Part shown: positions 14,805 through 21,255 of the stretch, piece after piece | How positions within the stretch are numbered: position 1 is the stretch's first letter | Layout of the letters: each line of letters starts with the position of its first letter | Assembly (NCBI GenBank): GCA_035291545.1 | Contig: DATDRW010000097.1 | Coordinates: 1-21,255 of the forward strand | Direction: 5' to 3' | DNA from: UBA11373 sp035291545 | GTDB taxonomy: Bacteria; Actinomycetota; Acidimicrobiia; Spongiisociales; UBA11373 | DNA: 21,255 nucleotides | Program-made: the position numbers and the translations under genes | Notes under the pieces: generated by a model | Seen by the model: only the letters and a program-made list of their open reading frames with translations | Databases searched by the model: none | Told to the model about the DNA's origin: nothing

Positions 14805-15083
14805 ATGGTGATCGAAGCGACGGCGGCCCGGCTGGCGGCGCTCGGCGATCCCACCCGGTTACGGATCCTCCAGGTCCTTCGAGGGGGCGAGCGCTGCGTC
14901 TGCGAGCTCCGCACCTCGGTCGACGTCCCCCCCAACCTGCTCTCGTACCACCTCAAGGTCCTACGCGACGCCGGGGTGGTCGAAGGAACCCGCCGGGGAC
15001 GCTGGGTGGACTACCGGCTGGTACCGGCGGCACTCGACGAGATCCGCCGGGTGCTCACCGGAGAGGGCGACGACGCGGAGTGA
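14805..15083 (+). CDS. arsR: ArsR/SmtB family metalloid-responsive repressor
   Basis: A 92-aa winged-helix repressor. The family start LAALGDPTRLRILQVL is followed by ERCVCEL (residues 29-35), which matches the ELCVCDL arsenite-binding motif, with Cys31 and Cys33 as likely As(III)/Sb(III) ligands. The recognition helix is NLLSYHLKVLRDAGVV (44-59), and the wing is RRGRWVDYRL. It should repress the ars operon until trivalent arsenic binds. I prefer ATG 14805 to the in-frame GTG at 14778 because the palindromic operator sits between the two, directly before the ATG. The stop overlaps the permease GTG (GTGA). Confidence 0.93.
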   Translation: MVIEATAARLAALGDPTRLRILQVLRGGERCVCELRTSVDVPPNLLSYHLKVLRDAGVVEGTRRGRWVDYRLVPAALDEIRRVLTGEGDDAE

Positions 15084-16123
15084 CCACGGACACGGCATCG
15101 CCGCCTCGAACCGGTGTCGCCTGGGCGAGGGTCACCGCGGCAGCCACGCTGGGGGTGGGCCTCTACGCCGTCAATGGACGGATTGCCGACTGGGTCGTGC
15201 GCGGCCTCCCCAGGGTGACGGAGGACTCGCGAACGAGCGAGGTGATCCACTTCTTCTTGTACGACACGGTCAAGATCGCGCTCCTGCTCACCGGCGTGGT
15301 CTTCATCGTGACGGTGCTGCGCTCGTTCATCTCCGTCGAGAAGACGAGGGATCTGCTCGGGGGAAAGGGGCGGGTGGTGGGGTACGGGCTCGCCGCGGCC
15401 CTCGGAGTGGTCATGCCGTTCTGCTCGTGCTCGGCGGTGCCCATGTTCATCGGCTTCGTTGCCGCCGGCGTGCCACTCGGGATGACCATGACCTTCCTCA
15501 TCGCCAGCCCGCTGGTCAACGAGGTGGCGGTGATCCTGGTGGCCGGTTCGTTCGGGGTCGAGGTGGCGGCGCTCTACGTCGCTACCGGTCTCACGGTCGC
15601 CATCGTCTCCGGTGCGGTGATCGGGCGGCTCGGCCTGGAACGCTGGGTAGAGCCGTTCGTGTTTGCGGCGCGGGCACCGAACCACTCGACACCGGATGCC
15701 GGGCCGACGTGGGGAGAGCGGTTCACCGCGGCAAGGTACGAGGTGCGGGCCATCCTCGGCCGGATCTGGCCGTATCTGCTGGCAGGCATCGCCATCGGAG
15801 CCGTCATCCACGGCTGGGCGCCCGCAGACCTCTTCGCTCGCTGGGCCGGTCCCGACGACCCGCTGGCGGTACCGGTCGCGGTGCTCTTCGGGATTCCCCT
15901 CTACTCGAATGCCGCCGGGACGATCCCGCTCGTGGAGGCGCTGCACGCCAAGGGCGTGGCGCTGGGGACCGCCATCGCCTTCATGATGTCGGTCGTGGCG
16001 CTGTCGCTTCCGGAACTCGTGCTGCTCCGACGCGTGCTCTCCATGCGGCTCCTCGCCACCTTCGTGGCGGTCGTGGCCACCGGGATCCTCATCACCGGAT
16101 ACCTCTTGAACGCCGTCGTCTGA
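15080..16123 (+). CDS. ArsP/DUF318-family permease, probable organoarsenical or metal(loid) exporter
   Basis: A 347-aa polytopic membrane protein of the predicted permease family PF03773 (ArsP/YraQ). The hallmark PFCSCSAVPMFIGF lies at 113-126, with Cys115 and Cys117, followed by GVPLGMTMTFLIASPLVNEV. A pseudo-symmetric second half carries GIPLYSNAAGTIPLVEAL. About eight to ten membrane helices are visible. Characterised ArsP exports trivalent methylarsenicals and roxarsone(III); other members have been linked to Cu or Zn, so the substrate is inferred from the ars context. GTG at 15080 overlaps the arsR stop, so the two are translationally coupled. Its stop is 11 bases before the thioredoxin-like gene. 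Confidence 0.88.
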   Translation: MTTDTASPPRTGVAWARVTAAATLGVGLYAVNGRIADWVVRGLPRVTEDSRTSEVIHFFLYDTVKIALLLTGVVFIVTVLRSFISVEKTRDLLGGKGRVVGYGLAAALGVVMPFCSCSAVPMFIGFVAAGVPLGMTMTFLIASPLVNEVAVILVAGSFGVEVAALYVATGLTVAIVSGAVIGRLGLERWVEPFVFAARAPNHSTPDAGPTWGERFTAARYEVRAILGRIWPYLLAGIAIGAVIHGWAPADLFARWAGPDDPLAVPVAVLFGIPLYSNAAGTIPLVEALHAKGVALGTAIAFMMSVVALSLPELVLLRRVLSMRLLATFVAVVATGILITGYLLNAVV

Positions 16124-16134
16124 AAGGAATCGCA

Positions 16135-16404
16135 ATGAAGCTGAAGGTTCTCGGTATTGGATGCGCCAACTGCATCACACTGGAGAAGCGAGCCCGGGAG
16201 GCGCTCGATCTGATCGGTGTCCAGGGCGACGTGGTGAAGGTGACCGACTACAAGCAGATCGCCGCGTACGGGGTGATGCGACTCCCCGCCCTGGTGGTAG
16301 ACGAACAGGTGATCCTGTCGGGGAAGATCCCCAAGACCGAAGAACTGGTTTCCCTGCTGGTGCAGCGCGTCGTCACTCTGGAGAGCCACGAGGTCGATCG
16401 GTGA
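16135..16404 (+). CDS. Small thioredoxin-like redox-active disulfide protein
   Basis: An 89-aa protein of the Thioredoxin_3 (TM0996/MTH895-like) group: a beta strand, then GIGCANCITLEKRA with redox pair Cys10 and Cys13, and a cis-Pro loop (MRLPALVVDEQVILSG, with RLP near 51-53). It is about 20 residues shorter than a normal thioredoxin and cytoplasmic. ATG at 16135 has AAAGGA about 6 bases upstream. Proteins of this group are often found beside ArsP-type permeases and ArsR; they may reduce ArsC or hand thiol-bound arsenic to the pump. Both roles are inference. The stop overlaps the GTG of the ACR3 gene (GTGA). Confidence 0.9.
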   Translation: MKLKVLGIGCANCITLEKRAREALDLIGVQGDVVKVTDYKQIAAYGVMRLPALVVDEQVILSGKIPKTEELVSLLVQRVVTLESHEVDR

Positions 16405-17498
16405 CCGACGCGACACGCACGGCTGAGGCGTCGTCGGTCGTCGCCCGCCTCTCGATGCTCGATCGCTATCTGCCGCTCTGGATCGGGCTCACCATGGCGA
16501 TCGGTCTCGGACTCGGCCGTCTTTTCCCCGATCTCAACGACTCCATCGACTCGATCAAGGTCGATACGGTGTCCCTGCCCATCGCCATCGGCCTGTTCGC
16601 CATGATGTATCCGGTCCTGGCCAAGGTCGACTACTCGCGCATCGGTACGGTGGCTCGGGATCGGCGCATGATGGTCACCTCCCTGGTGCTCAACTGGGTG
16701 GTCGGCCCCCTGGTGATGTTCACCCTCGCCTGGCTGCTGTTGCCCGACCTCCCCGAGTACCGCACCGGGATCATCATCGTGGGCCTGGCCCGTTGCATCG
16801 CCATGGTGCTCATCTGGAACGATCTCGCCCTCGGCAATCGGGAGGCCGCGGCGGTGCTGGTAGCGCTCAACGCCGTCTTCCAGGTGGCCTTCTACTCGGT
16901 TCTCGGCTACTTCTACCTGCAGATCCTTCCGGATTGGCTCGGCCTCGACACCTCTACATTCGCGGTGTCGCTCTGGGAGATCGCCCGCATCGTCCTGATC
17001 TTCCTCGGGGTGCCGCTGGCGGCCGGTTACCTCACCCGACGGTGGGGAGAGAGGGTTCGGGGCAAGGAATGGTACGAGTCGGTGTTCGTGCCCCGGGTGG
17101 CCCCGGTGGCGACGCTCGGCCTGCTCTTCACCGTTGCGGTCCTGTTCGCCCTCCAGGGCGAGAAGATCACCTCACAGCCTCTCGATGTGGCGCGCATCGC
17201 TCTTCCCCTGCTCGCCTACTTCCTGATCATGTGGGTCGCCGGATTCGCCGTGGGACGACGCCTGCGCCTCCCCTACGACCGCACCGCCACCCTCGCCTTC
17301 ACCGCGGCCAGCAACGACTTCGAGTTGGCCATCGCGGTGGCCATTGGGGTATTCGGCATAACTTCGGGCGAGGCCCTCGCCGGAGTCGTGGGCCCGCTGA
17401 TCGAAGTGCCGGTGCTCGTCGGGCTCGTGTACGTCGCCCTGTGGGCACAGCGGAGGTTCTATCCGGATCCGAAGGCGGCACCTGCCGAGTCGGCGTAG
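16401..17498 (+). CDS. acr3: ACR3-type arsenite efflux transporter
   Basis: A 365-aa, ten-helix membrane carrier that exports As(III) by proton exchange. The essential Cys is Cys132 in GLARCIAMVLIWNDLALGN, the signature of the ACR3 family. Glu308 in SNDFELAIAVAIGVFG is the second conserved functional residue. The N-terminal MLDRYLPLWIGL and the SLPIAIGLFAMMYPVLAKVDY segment (58-78) are also typical. The length matches the family. The start is GTG at 16401, overlapping the previous stop, with GAGG about 9 bases upstream. It completes an arsC-arsR-permease-thioredoxin-acr3 set. Confidence 0.97.
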   Translation: MTDATRTAEASSVVARLSMLDRYLPLWIGLTMAIGLGLGRLFPDLNDSIDSIKVDTVSLPIAIGLFAMMYPVLAKVDYSRIGTVARDRRMMVTSLVLNWVVGPLVMFTLAWLLLPDLPEYRTGIIIVGLARCIAMVLIWNDLALGNREAAAVLVALNAVFQVAFYSVLGYFYLQILPDWLGLDTSTFAVSLWEIARIVLIFLGVPLAAGYLTRRWGERVRGKEWYESVFVPRVAPVATLGLLFTVAVLFALQGEKITSQPLDVARIALPLLAYFLIMWVAGFAVGRRLRLPYDRTATLAFTAASNDFELAIAVAIGVFGITSGEALAGVVGPLIEVPVLVGLVYVALWAQRRFYPDPKAAPAESA

Positions 17499-17508
17499 GA
17501 GGCGACTC

Positions 17509-18717
17509 GTGAACCAGCGATCTCGCGTGGCCCCGATCCTGTTCGTCCTCGTAGTGCTCCTCGGCGGCGCCCGGACTGCCGCAGCGGAGGAGCCGGTAGT
17601 ACGCGCCGTCGTCTTCTTCCTTCCCGCCTGCGGGCACTGTGAGTACGTGATCACCGAGGTGCTCCCCGGTGTTTTCGAGGCGGCGGGAGGCGCACCCGAC
17701 CTGTTCTACGACGAGGCGATCCCGCCGGAAGAGCTGGCGTTCTCTCTCATGAGCAACGGGCGTCTGGAAATCCTCCTCGTCGATACCTCCATCTCCGAAG
17801 GAGCCGATCTGTTCATCGCAGCCAGCGCTGCCCTCGACATCGAGTCGGCCGGGGTTCCCCGGCTGGTCGTCGGCGACCGGTACCTGATCGGATCGGAGGA
17901 GATCCCGGAGGAGTTCCCCGGGATCGTGCTCGACACCCTCGACGCCGGCGGCACGATCGACTGGCCGGCGATCCCCGGGCTCGCTGCCGCGCTGCACGGC
18001 GTCCCGATCCCCGAACCCGCGATCCCCGCCTCGAGCACCACATCGCCCTCCACGACCACCTCAAACTCACCGGGTGAGGCCGAGTTCCCGACCTTCGGCG
18101 GAGAATCTCCGTGGGACCGGTTCCGCACCGACCCGGTCGGCAATTCGATTTCGGTTGCGGTGCTAGCCGTGATGTCGGCCGCCCTCATCGGAGTGTGGGT
18201 GCGCATGCGGAGGTCCGCAGCGGCGCCTCCTCCGGGAGGTGCGATCGCCTTGCTTGCCGTAATCGGACTTGGAGTCGCCGTCTACCTCACGTTCGTGGAG
18301 GTCGGCGGCTCGGAGGCGGTCTGTGGCCCGGTGGGCGACTGTAACGCCGTCCAGCAGAGCGACTACGCCCGACTGTTCGGGGTGATCCCGATCGGTGTGC
18401 TCGGGGTCATCGGATACTCCGTGATCCTGACGATGTGGGGAATGGGGCGGCTGAACCGACGCCACTCCGACGTCCTGACCATCGCCCTGTTTGCCGGGAC
18501 GGTCGCCGGCGTCTTCCTGTCGGCGTATCTCACATTTCTCGAGCCCTTCGTCATCGGGGCCACCTGCGCCTGGTGCCTGACCTCGGCGGTGATCATCACC
18601 GCCCTCATGTGGCTGGCGGCACGCCCTGCAGCCTCTGCGTGGTCGCGAATGAGACACCGCCGCCAGACGATGCGGTCTCAACCTGGCGACCACGGCGCAC
18701 GGAGCGCGGCGCGATAG
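17509..18717 (+). CDS. Secreted thioredoxin-like domain fused to a VKOR domain
   Basis: A 402-aa membrane protein. A signal sequence (about 6-26, ending TAAAEEP) leads to an extracytoplasmic thioredoxin-fold domain with active site CGHC (41-44, in FFLPACGHCEYV) and a cis-Pro candidate at 115-117 (GVP). A Ser/Thr/Pro linker (169-190) joins it to a vitamin K epoxide reductase domain: membrane helices near 214-232, 246-263, 293-310, 323-345 and 348-368; loop cysteines Cys272 and Cys278 with conserved Ser284; and quinone-side CAWC (353-356). VKOR oxidises cysteine pairs and passes electrons to quinone, so the fusion could make disulfides outside the membrane. Known fusions such as the Synechococcus protein carry VKOR first and thioredoxin last; here the order is reversed. 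AGGAGG (17497-17502) precedes the GTG start, 10 bases after acr3, implying co-transcription with the arsenic genes. The C-terminal 25 residues are basic and disordered. Confidence 0.9.
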   Translation: MNQRSRVAPILFVLVVLLGGARTAAAEEPVVRAVVFFLPACGHCEYVITEVLPGVFEAAGGAPDLFYDEAIPPEELAFSLMSNGRLEILLVDTSISEGADLFIAASAALDIESAGVPRLVVGDRYLIGSEEIPEEFPGIVLDTLDAGGTIDWPAIPGLAAALHGVPIPEPAIPASSTTSPSTTTSNSPGEAEFPTFGGESPWDRFRTDPVGNSISVAVLAVMSAALIGVWVRMRRSAAAPPPGGAIALLAVIGLGVAVYLTFVEVGGSEAVCGPVGDCNAVQQSDYARLFGVIPIGVLGVIGYSVILTMWGMGRLNRRHSDVLTIALFAGTVAGVFLSAYLTFLEPFVIGATCAWCLTSAVIITALMWLAARPAASAWSRMRHRRQTMRSQPGDHGARSAAR

Positions 18718-18863
18718 CAAGGTCGAGTCGAACCAGGGCGTGAGCCGAGTACCGATACGATCGCGAGACCCCCGCACCGAGGGCATCGTCAGACCTTCTC
18801 CAAGCCGGTGACGAAGCCGGTTCCATCGCCGGCGCGGCCGGTATCGTCATCAGCGGACGGTAT

Positions 18864-19970
<1,107 letters not shown>

Positions 19971-20768
19971 TCACACCGGGGGCCCGATGGCGAAGGCGGC
20001 GTAGCCGACGACATTGTCTTTCGGCCCGGCGGTGTCGCCGGAGTTGCGGTGATCGAGGAGGCGGCACGCCCAAGCGCGCCGGCGGGCCAGGACCAGCGCC
20101 GCCTGAACCGCGGTCCGCCCGCAGGCGTCGTCCCAGGCGAGATCCTCGGCGCGCAGTTCGGCGATGGCGGCGATGGTCTTAGCGTCCCGACGGCGCGCCG
20201 CCTGGTAGCGCAGGTAATGCGACAGATCCGAGGAGATCACGGCCACCACGTCGCCGCCGGCCGTGGTGGCGTCGAGCACATCCGCGGCCCGCTCGTGGGT
20301 GACCTCGCCGGTGAGCATCGCCAGCACGGCGAACTCACCGAGCACCACCTGGAGGAACGGAAGTTGCACCTCGAGGCTGTGCTCGCGGGCATGGGCGGCC
20401 GAATCGGGCGCGACCATGGGATCGGACTCGGCCAGGGAGGTCAGCTCCCGGTCCACCGGCACCTCGCCGAGCGGCGTCGCCAGGCGGTCGGCGCCGGGGG
20501 TGGCGATGCCCCTGAACGCGATGAAGTGAGAGGGACCGAGGAGTACAACCCGCCGCCGGGTCGGTGCCGCCTGCAGCACCCGGTAGGCGGCCGCCACCAC
20601 CGATCCCGAGTACACGTAGCCGGCGTGGGGGACGACGAGGATCCGCGGGTGCACGTCGATCGCCGGTGGCACCGCCTGCTCGAGCAGGCGCTCGACGGTA
20701 CCGCGGAGCGCGGCGGGGTCGGCCGGGTAGAACGCCCCGGCCACGGCAGCGGGCCGGACGGTCGCCAT
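19971..20768 (-). CDS. amrB: AmmeMemoRadiSam system protein B (Memo-like)
   Basis: A 265-aa protein of the MEMO1/AmrB family, structurally related to extradiol dioxygenases. It begins with the family signature RPAAVAGAFYPADPAAL (5-21). The conserved metal-site candidates are His48 (VVPHAGYVYSG), His81 (LLGPSHFIAF) and Cys216 (DDACGR), with Asp181 and His184 in SSDLSHYL. Human MEMO1 binds copper through an equivalent His/His/Cys set; the mapping here is by inspection. The bacterial role is unknown. ATG at 20768 lacks a strong ribosome site. It is convergent with amrS, end to end. AMMECR1 (protein A), the third partner, is not in the window. Confidence 0.93.
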   Translation of the reverse strand: MATVRPAAVAGAFYPADPAALRGTVERLLEQAVPPAIDVHPRILVVPHAGYVYSGSVVAAAYRVLQAAPTRRRVVLLGPSHFIAFRGIATPGADRLATPLGEVPVDRELTSLAESDPMVAPDSAAHAREHSLEVQLPFLQVVLGEFAVLAMLTGEVTHERAADVLDATTAGGDVVAVISSDLSHYLRYQAARRRDAKTIAAIAELRAEDLAWDDACGRTAVQAALVLARRRAWACRLLDHRNSGDTAGPKDNVVGYAAFAIGPPV

Positions 20769-20846
20769 GTCTCGACTCTATGCGAATCGCGCCGAACCGA
20801 ACGGCTCGGTAGGTCCCGGCGCCGGCGGGTCAGCTCGAGGGCGTAG

Positions 20847-21011
20847 CTACTCGACTGCCTTGACGCAGCCCGTGTCGATCTCGCCGACCGGTCCCTCGAA
20901 GAAGAAGCCGATGGGCACGAGCACATAGATCGCCAGCGAGACCAGACGAACGAACGGTAAGAGGACCAACCCGGCCAGGTCGGACCCCACCCCCACGGCT
21001 TGAGTCTCCAT
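20847..21011 (-). CDS. Short single-helix membrane protein, hypothetical
   Basis: A 54-aa reading frame starting ATG at 21011 and ending TAG at 20847-20849. One strongly hydrophobic segment (about 12-38, GLVLLPFVRLVSLAIYVLVP within it) is followed by a short acidic tail with one Cys. Codon third positions are about 85% G/C, like the proven genes here and unlike the flanking DNA, which favours real coding. GAGG lies about 11 bases upstream of the ATG. No family is recognised. It lies upstream of amrB on the same strand with 78 bases between, so it may or may not share a transcript. Confidence 0.45.
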   Translation of the reverse strand: METQAVGVGSDLAGLVLLPFVRLVSLAIYVLVPIGFFFEGPVGEIDTGCVKAVE

Positions 21012-21255
21012 GCCGAGTCTGCCTCAATCGCCAAAGGCTCACCTTCGACGGGTGTACTCAAGAAGTGGCACCCCAGGGTGCGGGAATGACACCAGAGAAT
21101 AAGGCGGGTACGTCAGAGGTCCCTGACCGATTGAAGGTCGGTGTTGGTCCTCCTGATACTGGCTCGGAACACGGCCCGGTGGATCATGACCTTCTCCTCT
21201 ACCGCTCAGCCGCCCATTCCGCTAGCGCGAGAGTCCGGTGGCGCAGGGAGAAGAG
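21012..21255. other. Mostly unassigned end of window
   Basis: No gene is recognised in these 244 bases, which are less G/C-rich than the rest. On the minus strand a frame open from the right edge stops at TAG 21199-21201 after 18 codons (ending LALAEWAAER) with host-like codon use; it could be the 3' end of a gene lying outside. A 24-codon minus frame (21113-21187) follows a good GAGGAGAAGG site, and a plus frame from ATG 21086 stays open to the edge but has poor codon bias. An ACCGA-N7-TCGGT inverted repeat lies near 21130. Confidence 0.35.

Noticed and set aside
18725..18745. tRNA T-arm-like GGTTCGACTC on the minus strand
   Set aside because: The flanking bases do not pair as a T-stem, and no acceptor, D or anticodon arm can be drawn.
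21113..21187. 24-codon minus-strand frame after a good GAGGAGAAGG site
   Set aside because: It is too short to judge from sequence alone and has no recognisable content; noted only in the end-of-window entry.
21086..21255. Plus-strand frame from ATG 21086 open to the right edge
   Set aside because: Third-position G/C is only about 60%, far from the other genes, there is no ribosome site, and no motif is seen in 56 codons.

Overview
The window is high-GC DNA (third codon positions about 85-90% G/C in the real genes), densely packed and rich in 1-4 nt stop/start overlaps. It most likely comes from an actinobacterium: GuaB3 beside GuaA, many GTG/TTG starts and weak or absent Shine-Dalgarno sites all fit. 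Class Acidimicrobiia is a guess, not a demonstrated assignment. It looks chromosomal. There is no CRISPR array, no recognisable insertion sequence and no rRNA or tRNA gene, and no gene-free stretch exceeds 300 bases.

Layout. 1-668 (-): 5' part of a UvrD/PcrA helicase gene running off the left edge. 859-1329 (-): type IV pilin-like prepilin. 1545-3575 (-): CheA-type hybrid kinase (Hpt-HATPase-CheW-REC). 3700-7755 (-): a six-gene respiratory operon, transcribed as two-helix membrane protein, 603-aa Fe-S/FAD/NAD(P) oxidoreductase, cytochrome b6-like protein, subunit IV-like protein, Rieske protein and a small c-type cytochrome-like protein. 7970-10668 (-): guaB3-guaA, making GMP from IMP. 10798-11295 (+): remnant of a sensor histidine kinase. 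11306-12289 (-): trpS. 12372-14182 (+): Nfu_N/HEAT protein and a DUF554 membrane protein. 14298-18717 (+): arsenic island (arsC, arsR, ArsP-like permease, thioredoxin-like protein, ACR3, secreted thioredoxin-VKOR fusion). 18864-20768: convergent AmmeMemoRadiSam radical SAM and Memo-like genes. 20847-21011 (-): a small membrane protein. The last 240 bases are mostly unassigned.

How the genes fit together. The respiratory operon looks like a quinol:acceptor oxidoreductase core with a split, b6f-like cytochrome b, to which an NAD(P)H-type flavoprotein with several predicted Fe-S clusters is translationally coupled. Its terminal cytochrome c appears degenerate: the first heme-binding Cys is Gly and the chain stops about 28 residues after the Cys-His pair. 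The arsenic genes form a reductase, a sensor with a visible operator, two different exporters and two thiol-redox proteins, one of them secreted.

The main oddities are the oxidoreductase-bc operon with its defective cytochrome c, the ars-linked thioredoxin-VKOR fusion, short G/C-rich repeat tracts beside two truncated genes (cytochrome c and histidine kinase), and a 49-nt duplication of the DUF554 gene's 3' end placed directly before arsC.
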